A program made the position numbers and the translations under genes. Of a DNA stretch of 64,000 nt, positions 36,330 through 44,663 are shown one piece after another; position 1 is the stretch's first letter; each line of letters opens with the position of its first letter. Source of the stretch: Candidatus Zixiibacteriota bacterium (GTDB lineage Bacteria > Zixibacteria > MSB-5A5 > GN15 > JACZUZ01); NCBI GenBank assembly GCA_024280835.1, contig JAJRPJ010000006.1, forward strand, positions 422,098 through 486,097, read 5' to 3'. Below the pieces are notes generated by a model. That model saw only the letters and a program-made list of their open reading frames with translations, had not been told where the DNA came from and searched no databases.

Positions 36330-37499
36330 TCAATCTCCTGAGAGCCATGACTTTGAATATTCTTTGTCTATCGAATCACGCACATTTGTAGTCACTAGAA
36401 GCGGTGAAAATGTATCGACCATGACTGCGTATTCTTTTGTCTCTTTGGCGCCAACAGATGATTCTGTCTTGCCAGGCTGTGGGCCGTGTGGCATGCCGCC
36501 TGGATGCAAAGTGATTGAACCTTCTTCAACACCTGTGCGAGACATGAAGTCTCCTTCGACATAATACAAAACTTCGTCACTATCAATATTCGAATGGAAG
36601 TACGGAGCTGGAATTGCGTTTGGATAAAAATCAAAAAGTCTTGGTACAAAATTGCAAACAATAAAATGTTGCGTTTTGAAAACCAAATGTACAGGCGGCG
36701 GCAGATGTATTCTGCCAACTTTGGGATGATAGTCTTTGATATTGAAAGCAAAAGGATACAAATAACCATCCCAGCCAACGACACCATACGGGTGGTCAGG
36801 CATGATATGTTCAAAATAGCGATTACCCATTTTGACTATAATCCGAAACTCGCCAGATTCATCAATAGGGTTCAAATCTTGCGGAAGTTTGAAATCACGT
36901 TCGGCATAAGGCGCATCTTCGCTGAGCTGACCGTATTCACACATGAAGTGGCGAGGGATTTCATAAGCGGTACTAGACTCAACTATGAGCAGTTTGTTAT
37001 TGGCGCTGTAATCATCGAATTTGAATTGATGTGTCACTGCGCGCGGTATGATAAACTGATCGCCAGCGACAAAAGGAATATCACCGTAATCGCTTTTGAA
37101 AACACCTGAGCCATAATGCACAAAGACATATTCAGCTCCATAGGCATTGCGGTAGAAATCGTCAGTGTCTTTGTTGATATGTGCGGTGGCCATTGAGCAA
37201 TGTTCGTTCTTCAAAAACACATTTCTGGATCTAATAAAATCACCAGGTGTTTGTTTCTTATCTGTGTAGCAATGATAATATAAGACAGGGGCTTCGGGCC
37301 AAGTGACATCCTTGTGTAAGTCCAGTTCCTTGACACTCAGGACTTTAGTTGGCAGATGAATATGGTATTTTGTTGAATAGACTCCCGAGAATCCTTTGCT
37401 GGAAACTAATTCCTCACGGTAAAGTGATTTACCATCGGGCTTATAGAATGTCGTGTGCTTGACACGCGGAATTTCGCCGAGTTTATGATAGTGTGGCAT
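36330..37499 (-). CDS. hmgA: Homogentisate 1,2-dioxygenase
   Basis: HmgA opens the ring of homogentisate with O2 to give maleylacetoacetate. The cupin protein shows family blocks MPHYHKLGEIPRVKHTTFY, YHIHLPT, EYVFVHYGSGVFKSDYGDIPF, DQFIIPRAVTHQF, and the iron-site region PAPYFHSNIDSDEVLYYVEG plus TLHPGGMPHGPQPG. The ORF track begins at 37595. Met33 at 37499 fits the family N-terminus (389 residues), and GAGAAG lies upstream. It is followed by the aminotransferase with a 5-bp gap. Confidence 0.94.
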   Translation of the reverse strand: MPHYHKLGEIPRVKHTTFYKPDGKSLYREELVSSKGFSGVYSTKYHIHLPTKVLSVKELDLHKDVTWPEAPVLYYHCYTDKKQTPGDFIRSRNVFLKNEHCSMATAHINKDTDDFYRNAYGAEYVFVHYGSGVFKSDYGDIPFVAGDQFIIPRAVTHQFKFDDYSANNKLLIVESSTAYEIPRHFMCEYGQLSEDAPYAERDFKLPQDLNPIDESGEFRIIVKMGNRYFEHIMPDHPYGVVGWDGYLYPFAFNIKDYHPKVGRIHLPPPVHLVFKTQHFIVCNFVPRLFDFYPNAIPAPYFHSNIDSDEVLYYVEGDFMSRTGVEEGSITLHPGGMPHGPQPGKTESSVGAKETKEYAVMVDTFSPLLVTTNVRDSIDKEYSKSWLSGD

Positions 37500-37634
37500 A
37501 TATGTTCTGCTTCTCTTTATTGTCTGGTTTTGTTCCTGAGAAAAGTGTCGGGTCACAATTTTCGCTTTCGCGAAAACAAAGACCCAACACAACAATGTTG
37601 TGCTTTTCGAAAATGCAGCGCTTTGTCGAAGTCA

Positions 37635-38783
37635 CTAGCAAGGTGGCATGACATCCTCTGGGCTACGCTCAAGATTACCACGTAATTGCTGGTCGAGTTC
37701 AATAGACTCAAAGAGAGCCTGGAAATTACCCTTGCCGAATCCTTCACTGCCGCCGTGACGTTGAATAATCTCAAAGAAAAATGTCGGACGGTCACCAATT
37801 GGTTTGGTGAACAATTGTAGCAAATAACCATTGCTCTCTTTGTCACAGAGGATGCGATGTTTTTGCAAGTCGTCAATGTTCTCTTCAATATTTAGATCTT
37901 CACGACCGCGGAGCATGTCATAGTATGTATCAGGAATATTCAGAAACTCCATGCCGTTATGGCGAAGCGCCGCGATCGTCTTGACGATGTCTTCGGTTTG
38001 AATTGCGATATGTTGCACGCCCGAACCATAGTACTGCTCAATGTATTCTTCAATTTGCGATTTTTTCATGCCGCGATAGGGTTCGTTAATCGGATTGCGA
38101 ATGACACTATCGGCTGAACGCACTACTTTCGACAGGAGTGATGAAAACTTTGTACCAATGTCCCCTGCTTTGAAATCGACAAAAGTCTCAAAACCCATGC
38201 AGGAATTGAAATACTCCGCCCAAAGTGACATTTCGTTTTCGCGAACATTGCCAACGATATGATCGATGCCGATGATGCCTGTGTCTTTGGCTTCCAAATT
38301 CAATTGCTGAACAGGCACACAGTATTTTGGTTTGAACAGATAGTCATAATGATCACGATTGACGTAAACCAACTCAGTGTCATCATAAAGACGAATCGCA
38401 GCTTCTTCGACATAGCCATGTATGTCTTCGAGTTTCTCTGGCCGACGCACCATCACCGCGCCGCGTGATGTCGCATAGTTGAAAGCCGCCGTGACATCAT
38501 CAACCTCAATCGCCCAGCGCTTAACTCCGTCGCCATGCTTTTGGATAAATCCCCAAACTTCATAATTGCTGGGCTGAGCGGGGGAGGTGACTACAAACTT
38601 GAGATTGTTTTTGGTTAGGTAGTAAGAAACTGTGTCGCGGACACCTGTTTCTGGACCCAAATAGGCCGTGATTTCCATGCCGAAGACCTTGGCATACCAA
38701 TAGGCGACCATTTTCGCCGAGCCGACATAGAACTCTACGAAATCATATTTACGAATACCAATAGGATCTTTTGGATTAGACAT
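37635..38783 (-). CDS. hppD: 4-hydroxyphenylpyruvate dioxygenase
   Basis: HppD converts 4-hydroxyphenylpyruvate to homogentisate. It is a two-module VOC-fold protein with iron ligands in IDHIVGN, GVQHIAIQT and FFEIIQRHGG, and the C-terminal KGNFQALFESIE block. The track begins at 38900, but the first 39 residues (Cys-rich, no similarity) precede Met40 at 38783 (MSNPKDPIGIRKYDFVEFYVG), which is the expected start and has GGAG upstream; this gives 382 residues. It is the first gene of the minus-strand tyrosine operon, 135 bp before hmgA. Confidence 0.95.
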   Translation of the reverse strand: MSNPKDPIGIRKYDFVEFYVGSAKMVAYWYAKVFGMEITAYLGPETGVRDTVSYYLTKNNLKFVVTSPAQPSNYEVWGFIQKHGDGVKRWAIEVDDVTAAFNYATSRGAVMVRRPEKLEDIHGYVEEAAIRLYDDTELVYVNRDHYDYLFKPKYCVPVQQLNLEAKDTGIIGIDHIVGNVRENEMSLWAEYFNSCMGFETFVDFKAGDIGTKFSSLLSKVVRSADSVIRNPINEPYRGMKKSQIEEYIEQYYGSGVQHIAIQTEDIVKTIAALRHNGMEFLNIPDTYYDMLRGREDLNIEENIDDLQKHRILCDKESNGYLLQLFTKPIGDRPTFFFEIIQRHGGSEGFGKGNFQALFESIELDQQLRGNLERSPEDVMPPC

Positions 38784-39200
38784 AACGCTATGCACTCCAT
38801 AACATATTGCCCCAAAGCAAGATACGCGATATGGCGCCCTGCTGAGCTGGCAAGGTTTTAGATTTGATCGCCACCGATTTGGGCAAAAACAAACTCCCAT
38901 ATCGGCCTGCCCAATCGCGGGTAGCGCTTCCTTACATTATACGCAATAATATTGAGAAAATGAAGCCTCACAAACTAACCTAGGGATGAGTGGGTTTCTG
39001 CTGAGTTCCCCTGAGATGTTCAAATCAACAGATAGATTTGTTCTTTACATGCAATTAGTACAAGGTATTACAAGAAGTTATGATTTTTTTTGAAATGATT
39101 TCACCTGCCACTGAATTTTGGCTATTTCGCTGTCGATATTTCAGGTAGAAGACAAGAAATTACCTCAACAAAAACTACATAACTCAATTTAGGAGATTCT
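38784..39200. other. Divergent intergenic region between hppD and a lipoprotein gene
   Basis: About 415 bp without a gene. On the minus strand a perfect -10 TATAAT lies at 38936-38941 (listed separately). The plus-strand lipoprotein has its SD (AGGAG) at the right edge. The AT-rich stretch 39040-39140 probably holds its promoter, but I cannot place it. Confidence 0.5.
38936..38941 (-). promoter_or_regulatory. -10 element of the putative tyrosine-operon promoter
   Basis: The minus strand reads TATTGCGTATAATG, a consensus -10 hexamer about 150 bp before the hppD start. The matching -35 (around CTTCAT) is weak, so an activator may be needed. Confidence 0.4.
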
Positions 39201-39644
39201 ATGCCTCAGACTACAGCCCAGAAGAAGAATGCCTCAAAGACAACATTGACAATCGCCATGACACTTGTTGCGGCGCTAATGTTAACCGTTGGATGCGGTA
39301 GTAGCAGTAATCCTAGCGCGTCGCTAAATGCTTTCCAGCCGGAAATAATTAACAATGCCGACGCTTTTTCATTCCAAGCCACAGCTGTTGAAAATGTCAC
39401 AGCGACAATGGTTTATACCTGGCAGAACACTGGCCAGCAGGCGACAATCAATCACTCTTCAGCTGTCGATTCTGGCACTGTCTCGGTGACAATTTTGGAT
39501 GCCAATGGCACCCAAGTTTATGCCAATCCCTTGGTAGCCAGTCTCAATGAGCCAACCGCCGCTGGTGTAGCTGGCGCTTGGACAGTCACTGTGGTAGTGA
39601 CCAATGTCTACGGCACACTCAATTTCCGCGCTGATAAGTTATAG
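39201..39644 (+). CDS. Small lipoprotein of unknown function
   Basis: The 147-residue product has a basic N-terminus, a hydrophobic core and a lipobox (LTVGC), followed by a Ser-rich linker, so it is a lipid-anchored envelope protein. The mature part is Ala/Thr/Val-rich with predicted beta strands (TATMVYTWQNTGQQATINH, GTVSVTILDANGTQVY, GAWTVTVVVTNVYG). AGGAG lies 6 nt before the ATG, and a strong terminator follows. The fold may be a small beta-sandwich; the function is not recognised. Confidence 0.8.
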   Translation: MPQTTAQKKNASKTTLTIAMTLVAALMLTVGCGSSSNPSASLNAFQPEIINNADAFSFQATAVENVTATMVYTWQNTGQQATINHSSAVDSGTVSVTILDANGTQVYANPLVASLNEPTAAGVAGAWTVTVVVTNVYGTLNFRADKL

Positions 39645-39692
39645 CAGTACACCTCAGAATATTTTTTGCTTGCTCGACACCTTGGAGATAGC

Positions 39693-39724
39693 CAGCCCGT
39701 CAGAGAAATCTGACGGGCTGTTTA
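39693..39724 (+). terminator. Rho-independent terminator after the lipoprotein gene
   Basis: CAGCCCGTCAGA and TCTGACGGGCTG form a perfect 12-bp stem with a GAAA loop, followed by TTTATT. Confidence 0.9.
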
Positions 39725-39756
39725 TTGGATATTGAATGAAAGTCCTCTGGATGACG

Positions 39757-39942
39757 CTAGGGTCTGTTAGTTAACATCCCGCCGAGGAAGAAGGCGAACC
39801 CAAGCACACAATCGCAATGTGGGCAGGAATACATGACTTCTTTTTTGACCATGCCTTCGACGTCTTTCTGGACTTCATCCGCGCTATCTTTTCGGGTAGA
39901 ATCGAGTGTTACTTCTTCTTTACAATGTGGACATTTGGCCAT
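39757..39942 (-). CDS. Small zinc-ribbon protein (61 residues)
   Basis: Two CPHC knuckles (MAKCPHCKEEV and YSCPHCDCVLGF) about 38 residues apart form a zinc ribbon, followed by a short hydrophobic Gly-rich end (FFLGGMLTNRP). The ORF track gives 116 residues from 40107. The first 55 are not credible, and Met56 at 39942 has GGGAAA 8 nt upstream. A charged Asp/Lys helix links the two knuckles. The function is unknown. It is followed by the lipoprotein terminator on the other strand. Confidence 0.75.
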   Translation of the reverse strand: MAKCPHCKEEVTLDSTRKDSADEVQKDVEGMVKKEVMYSCPHCDCVLGFAFFLGGMLTNRP

Positions 39943-40051
39943 GATGTGCTTTCCCTTAGGTTTTGTTTGAATTAGAATTACTTTGATTCGTATGTATGCA
40001 ATACTATCGTACCGACAGATTCTTCGAGAAAAAGTATAAGGAGATTGTAAC

Positions 40052-40927
40052 TCAATCCTCCATAGTGAAAAGGAGTTCATCTGAACTGAATTCAGGCGCA
40101 TTCTCAAGAGATTCCAACTCGTTTCGAATTGTCATAATTTCTGCCGAGTGAAAACCTACGCTCTTGCCAAATACTTCCAAGATAGATAAGTACCATTTGA
40201 TCCCAAAAAATAAAGCACCCAAGGCTTCACCTATCCCGTACTTAGGACAGAATTGAGCTTTTTCCACGTCTAAGTATCTCATCTGATTTGAATTTCCAGA
40301 GTGGACTTCCTGCGAGAAGAGGCGATACAATTTGAAGTATTCCCATCCCAAGCCAACTTCTTCTGCCATACTTTCTAATTTTCGACCTGACCAGTCATAG
40401 CGATACTTAGGAGGTACAGTTTTTTCAGTCTCAGGAATTCCAAATTCATCTCTTGCCTCTGAAAGCTGGTCAAGAGCTAACTGTAGCATATTCGAGATTC
40501 GGCTTTTTTCTGATTCAGAGATGTAGTTACTTTTTAGTGCCTGTTGCATGAAGAAAGGTCTGTTTAAAGCTTGATGTGATGAGAACATTTTGGCTCTTGG
40601 TATTGGTTTTTGAGCGATATATAGAACAGTTATCGCTTGTTCTAGTAACTTTCTGCAGATTGTTGTCCCGTCACCGACGAGTCCTGAGTCAACCAGCTTA
40701 CTGAGAGAAATGAGACATTCAGTTGCTTTGAAGGACTGCCAAGCGTAAATACGCTTTTCGCAACCGATATCATCCATTTTAGCACTCTTCTTGTGTAAGT
40801 AACTGAAAACGTCAGTGTGAATATCAATAGCACGATCTGCAAGTGCGAAGTACTTAGGGTACTTCAGGTTCAAGTCGATACTGAAATCGAGGCAGCCGAT
40901 TGTTGATTCTGTTCTTGTCTTATCCAT
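40052..40927 (-). CDS. DUF5677-like hypothetical protein
   Basis: A 291-residue, mostly helical soluble protein with an AFKAT/CRKLLEQAITVLYIAQ-type core and YRLFSQEVHSGN. This is the pattern of DUF5677 proteins, in which conserved Arg and His residues are thought to matter although no function is established. No signal peptide or membrane helix is seen. It is divergent from rarA. A TATATT hexamer 5 nt before its ATG and the absence of an SD suggest a leaderless message. Confidence 0.65.
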   Translation of the reverse strand: MDKTRTESTIGCLDFSIDLNLKYPKYFALADRAIDIHTDVFSYLHKKSAKMDDIGCEKRIYAWQSFKATECLISLSKLVDSGLVGDGTTICRKLLEQAITVLYIAQKPIPRAKMFSSHQALNRPFFMQQALKSNYISESEKSRISNMLQLALDQLSEARDEFGIPETEKTVPPKYRYDWSGRKLESMAEEVGLGWEYFKLYRLFSQEVHSGNSNQMRYLDVEKAQFCPKYGIGEALGALFFGIKWYLSILEVFGKSVGFHSAEIMTIRNELESLENAPEFSSDELLFTMED

Positions 40928-40932
40928 GCCGT

Positions 40933-40957
40933 AATATACGCTAATAACCTGATTAGC
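40933..40957. promoter_or_regulatory. Divergent DUF5677/rarA control region: -10 hexamer and inverted repeat
   Basis: On the minus strand TATATT (40933-40938) lies 5 nt before the DUF5677 start codon. Just upstream, GCTAAT-N6-ATTAGC (40940-40957) is a perfect 6-bp inverted repeat between the two divergent genes, a possible operator. Confidence 0.35.
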
Positions 40958-40965
40958 AATATCAC

Positions 40966-40993
40966 TTTACCTCAAAAAAAATCCTCGTATATT
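40966..40993 (+). promoter_or_regulatory. Putative leaderless promoter of rarA
   Basis: TTTACC (40966-40971), a 16-bp A-rich spacer and TATATT (40988-40993) lie 7 nt before the rarA ATG. No SD is present. Confidence 0.45.
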
Positions 40994-41000
40994 CATTCTC

Positions 41001-42401
41001 ATGTCACTCTTCGATGAACAAACAGACGCAGATCTAATTGCTACCCAAGCTCCGTCTGGGGCTGAGGCTCCGTTGGCGGAGCGGATGCGGCCACGGACTG
41101 TCTCGGAGTTTGTGGGGCAGAGTAAGATTATGGGGGTTGATGGCCCTTTGCGGCGGGCGATTGAGTCTGATACTGTCGGCTCGATTCTGTTTTGGGGGCC
41201 GCCTGGCTCTGGGAAGACTACTCTGGCGCGGCTAATTGCCAGCGCGACATCGGGGCAATTTGTCTCGTTTTCGGCGGTAGTCTCTGGAATCAAAGAGGTC
41301 AAAGCTCTGCTTGTCACATCGGGAAAATATCGCCGTGCCACTGGCAAAAAAACCTACGTCTTCATCGACGAAATCCATCGCTTCAACAAAGCCCAGCAGG
41401 ATGCGTTCTTACCCTATGTCGAATCGGGCGATATTGTCCTGCTCGGCGCGACAACCGAAAACCCATCGTTCGAAATCAATTCTGCGCTACTCTCACGAAG
41501 CAGGGTCTACACATTAGAGCGTCTCAGCGCCGAAGACCTCAGCGAGATAGTCAATCAAGCGCTGACTGACTCCGAGCGTGGTTTTGGGAATCTTACTATC
41601 ACGTTAGACAATGAAGCGCGCGAGTTTTTGGTTAGCGCCGCCGATGGTGACGCACGTCGCGCGTTGGGATTGCTCGAAATGACGGTCTTGGATGTCCAGT
41701 CCGAAACCAATAGATCAGAAAGCAAGATTGAGATTGAGAGTGACAGTAAGATTGAGTTGAGCTTGCAGCGCCTGCAAGGCGTTCATCAAAAAAGCGTTTC
41801 TCTCTATGACAAATCAGGCGAGGAACATTTCAATATCATCTCGGCGCTGCACAAAACGATTCGCGGTGGTGATCCAGATGCGGCTCTCTATTGGTTAGCG
41901 AGAATGATAAACGGCGGTGAGCCGCCGATGTATATTTTGCGGCGTTTGATTCGTTTCGCCAGCGAAGACATTGGTTTGGCCGATCCGAACGCTCTACTTT
42001 TGGCTATCGCCGCACGAGATAGTTTTCATATGCTCGGCTCGCCTGAGGGTGAATTGGCAGTTGCAGAACTTGTGATCTATTTGGCCTGCGCGCCAAAATC
42101 CAATAGCGCTTACACTGCCTGGAAAGCCGCCCAGAAATTAGCCAATGAATCTGGCTCGTTGCCAGCGCCGCTGCATATTCGTAATGCCCCGACAAAATTG
42201 ATGAAAGGACTCGGCTATGGCAAAGATTACAAGTATGCGCATGAATACGAAGACGGAATCACCGATCAGGAATATTTCCCCGATGAATTAGCGGGAACAG
42301 TCATTTATCGCCCCAAATCCAGCGGCCGAGAGGCAAAAATCGCCGATTATCTAAAAGAGTACCGCCGCCGACGAACTGACCTGAAGAAAAGTAAGAAATG
42401 A
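41001..42401 (+). CDS. rarA: Replication-associated recombination protein RarA (MgsA) AAA+ ATPase
   Basis: RarA acts at stalled forks with SSB and RecA. The 466 residues show PLAERMRPRTVSEFVGQSKIMG, Walker A GPPGSGKTTLAR, Walker B FIDEIHRFNKAQQDAFLPYVE, sensor GATTENPSFEINSALLSRSRVY, and the C-terminal tetramerisation region KSVSLYDKSGEEHFNIISALHKTIRGGDPDAALYWLARM. The length is typical of the family. It is followed by the AsnB-like gene 61 bp later. Confidence 0.95.
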   Translation: MSLFDEQTDADLIATQAPSGAEAPLAERMRPRTVSEFVGQSKIMGVDGPLRRAIESDTVGSILFWGPPGSGKTTLARLIASATSGQFVSFSAVVSGIKEVKALLVTSGKYRRATGKKTYVFIDEIHRFNKAQQDAFLPYVESGDIVLLGATTENPSFEINSALLSRSRVYTLERLSAEDLSEIVNQALTDSERGFGNLTITLDNEAREFLVSAADGDARRALGLLEMTVLDVQSETNRSESKIEIESDSKIELSLQRLQGVHQKSVSLYDKSGEEHFNIISALHKTIRGGDPDAALYWLARMINGGEPPMYILRRLIRFASEDIGLADPNALLLAIAARDSFHMLGSPEGELAVAELVIYLACAPKSNSAYTAWKAAQKLANESGSLPAPLHIRNAPTKLMKGLGYGKDYKYAHEYEDGITDQEYFPDELAGTVIYRPKSSGREAKIADYLKEYRRRRTDLKKSKK

Positions 42402-42425
42402 TTCAGACAGATAGCGCTAGAGTCA

Positions 42426-42455
42426 TTGAACAAAACAAGCCCAAAGACGTTTAAC
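42426..42455 (+). promoter_or_regulatory. Putative promoter of the AsnB-like gene
   Basis: TTGAAC (42426-42431), an 18-bp spacer and TTTAAC (42450-42455) lie 7 nt before the ATG at 42463. Both hexamers match consensus at four of six positions. Confidence 0.3.
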
Positions 42456-42462
42456 AATTACT

Positions 42463-43776
42463 ATGAAACCCAAAAAGATGAAACCCGACAATACGAAACG
42501 TAGTTCGACCAAGTTTGCGATTTCTGCTCTGATTCTAGCCTTAGTCTTCACAGTGTCGTCCTCAGTGATGGCCCAACGAATCCTAATTCCCATGGACGAA
42601 ACCCAAACCGACCATCTCAAGGCCTATGGAGTAACATTTTGGGTGCTTGAAGAAGGCGGAACCGCTGAATGGCTTTTGAACTATCGTGGAGGTTCGTTCT
42701 TATGCGATAAATATGCCGGACTTGAGGACCGACTTCTTTCACGCGGAGTTTCGTTCATTGAAATCAACTCAGAGCAAACAGCGGCTATTTATCAAACCAT
42801 CGAAGTTGAGAATATGGAAAAAGCTCAACTCGAAAAACCGCCGAAAATCGCAGTCTATTCGCCACCGTCACATCAGCCTTGGGATGACGCTGTCACTTTG
42901 GCCTTGGCCTATGCCGAGATTCCATACGATAAAATCTGGGACGAAGAGGTTCTCAGTGGGCGACTCGAAGAATACGATTGGTTGCATTTGCACCACGAGG
43001 ATTTCACAGGTCAATACGGAAAGTTCTATGGCGCCTATCGCAATCAACTTTGGTATCAGCAGGATGTGCAAAAAAATGTTGACATGGCGCGCAAGCTTGG
43101 CTTTACTAAAGTTTCAAAGATGAAAGGTGATGTCGCCAACGAAATCCGCGAGTATGTTGTACGTGGCGGATTTATGTTTGCAATGTGTTCGGCGACAGAG
43201 ACAATTGATATTGCGCTTTCAGCGATTGGCGTGGACATCGTACCGCAACAATTTGATGGTGACCCAGTGGATCCTGACGCATTGTCGCGGTTGGATTTTA
43301 GCAGAACTTTTGCGTTCGAAAATTTCAAACCCGAACTAAACGCGCTGGTTTATCGTCACAGCAACATCGATACATATCCAGATCGATTGCAGAAATTCAC
43401 CGATGAAAGCACAGATGTGTTCTATTTATTTGAGTTCTCGGCCAAGCTCGACCCAGTGCCGACAATGTTAGTGCAGGATCATGTCAGCGTTGTGACAGGG
43501 TTTATGGGGCAGACAACTGGTTTTTACAAAGACGTACTCAAGAAACATGTCACTATCCTCGGCGAAGTCGACGGCTATCCTGAAGTGCGCTATATCCACG
43601 GCAACTTAGGCCGCGGTTCATTCACTTTCCTCGGCGGCCACGACCCAGAAGACTACCGTCACATGGTCGGCGACCCCAGAACCGAACTAAAGTTCCACAA
43701 AAACTCCCCTGCCTACAGACTAATACTCAACAACATATTATTCCCCGCCGCCAAGAAAAAAGAACGTAAGACTTAA
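42463..43776 (+). CDS. Secreted conserved protein, often labelled 'asparagine synthetase B'
   Basis: The 437 residues begin with a long basic N-region and a signal peptide ending near SSVMAQ. Then come RILIPMDETQTDHLKAYGVTFWVL and AEWLLNYRGGSF, blocks I recall from proteins named asparagine synthetase B in Bacteroidetes-type genomes. There is no N-terminal Cys or synthetase domain, so that label is doubtful. Later blocks (KIAVYSPPSHQPWDDAV, LHLHHEDFTGQYG, GGFMFAMCSATE, YIHGNLGRGSFTFLGGHDPEDY) suggest a class I glutamine-amidotransferase-like Rossmann fold. The function is unknown and export is likely. Confidence 0.75.
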   Translation: MKPKKMKPDNTKRSSTKFAISALILALVFTVSSSVMAQRILIPMDETQTDHLKAYGVTFWVLEEGGTAEWLLNYRGGSFLCDKYAGLEDRLLSRGVSFIEINSEQTAAIYQTIEVENMEKAQLEKPPKIAVYSPPSHQPWDDAVTLALAYAEIPYDKIWDEEVLSGRLEEYDWLHLHHEDFTGQYGKFYGAYRNQLWYQQDVQKNVDMARKLGFTKVSKMKGDVANEIREYVVRGGFMFAMCSATETIDIALSAIGVDIVPQQFDGDPVDPDALSRLDFSRTFAFENFKPELNALVYRHSNIDTYPDRLQKFTDESTDVFYLFEFSAKLDPVPTMLVQDHVSVVTGFMGQTTGFYKDVLKKHVTILGEVDGYPEVRYIHGNLGRGSFTFLGGHDPEDYRHMVGDPRTELKFHKNSPAYRLILNNILFPAAKKKERKT

Positions 43777-43979
43777 GTAGTTGTGTAACGGTTTATTTTT
43801 TCTTGCTTCGTAATAACTTGCAGAGCTTATGAACATCAGTTGACGAAAAGTGATTCCAAACTGGTATGTTCCAAGGAACGGCAGGGTGGCCCACCTTTCA
43901 GGTGGATTTCTTTCACATATTTTGGCAATGTCCTTTTCGGAGGACTGCTCATCTCACTTTGAGCGTCTGCAGGGTCTCT

Positions 43980-44001
43980 AGCTGTCAATCTGTTGACAGC
44001 T
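43980..44001. repeat. 9-bp hairpin just upstream of the RAYT start
   Basis: AGCTGTCAA and TTGACAGCT pair perfectly around a 4-nt loop TCTG. It lies 26 nt before the RAYT start codon inside the element, where it may limit translation or serve in DNA recognition. Confidence 0.5.
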
Positions 44002-44027
44002 CTGAACTTAAGGGCTATTCTGTGATT

Positions 44028-44555
44028 ATGCCGAAACTCCGACACTACGATAGTCTTAATACAGCGCGCTTTGTGACTTTCTGCTGTTATCGAAGAAATA
44101 GACTACTCACACACCCGCTGGTGGTCGAAACATTTCTTCAGGCGTTTGAAGCGATTTGCGTGCAGTACAAGATTCAACTGTTTGGCTACGTGATAATGCC
44201 AGGACATGTTCATCTGGTATTGCATCCACCAGATTCGTTGAAACTCGGCCCGGTCATCGGGGCTCTGAAATCAAAATCTGCAAGCGCGATAATTGCCGGT
44301 AAGATGGTAGAACTTCCGGCTTCTTGCCAGATTACCAAGAACGGTAGCAAGCGACGCGCGTTTTGGCAACCGAGATGTTATGATCACAATTGTCGGTCAC
44401 AAGAGACTGTCATCGAAAAGATCAACTACTGTCATAATAATCCAGTGAAACGGGGCTTGGTGGCAGAAGCTAGGCAATGGCGCTGGTCGAGTTACAGCTA
44501 TTATGCTGGTGAAGATGGTGTTCCTCTTGCAATGGATGCTCTGGAGTCAAGCTAG
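44028..44555 (+). CDS. REP-associated tyrosine transposase (RAYT)
   Basis: The protein has FVTFCCYRRNRLL, the HUH motif GHVHLVLHPPD, an Arg/Trp region RAFWQPRCYDHNC, and EKINYCHNNPVKRGLVAEARQWRWSSY with the likely catalytic Tyr. These are hallmark RAYT features. The ORF track begins at 43866, inside the left REP repeat. Met55 at 44028 gives 175 residues and matches family N-termini (MPKLRHYDSLNTARFVTF). It is intact and flanked by perfect 22-bp inverted REP-like repeats. Confidence 0.9.
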   Translation: MPKLRHYDSLNTARFVTFCCYRRNRLLTHPLVVETFLQAFEAICVQYKIQLFGYVIMPGHVHLVLHPPDSLKLGPVIGALKSKSASAIIAGKMVELPASCQITKNGSKRRAFWQPRCYDHNCRSQETVIEKINYCHNNPVKRGLVAEARQWRWSSYSYYAGEDGVPLAMDALESS

Positions 44556-44663
44556 GTCTTATAGTGACAAGAGAAACCCACCTGAAAGGTGGGCCACCCG
44601 GCCGGTTATCATCATATTAATTATGAACGCTATTAGTGGAATCGGTGAATGGAGGAGAATGAG

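Larger units (their letters stand above)
43884..44599. mobile_element. RAYT transposon-like element with perfect 22-bp inverted ends
   Basis: GGGTGGCCCACCTTTCAGGTGG at 43884-43905 is the exact reverse complement of the sequence at 44578-44599. Each end is itself a hairpin (CCACCT ttc AGGTGG) with GTGG ahead of it, the layout of REP sequences. The element is 716 bp and encloses one complete RAYT gene, so transposase and target repeats are physically linked. No target-site duplication could be judged. Confidence 0.85.

Noticed and set aside
37500-37595. 32-residue N-terminal extension of hmgA
   Set aside because: Not similar to family N-termini; Met33 has a ribosome site and the expected sequence.
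38784-38900. 39-residue N-terminal extension of hppD
   Set aside because: Cys/Arg-rich and unlike the family; the start is set at 38783.
43866-44027. 54-residue N-terminal extension of the RAYT ORF
   Set aside because: It translates the REP repeat and the hairpin and has no family similarity; the start is set at 44028.
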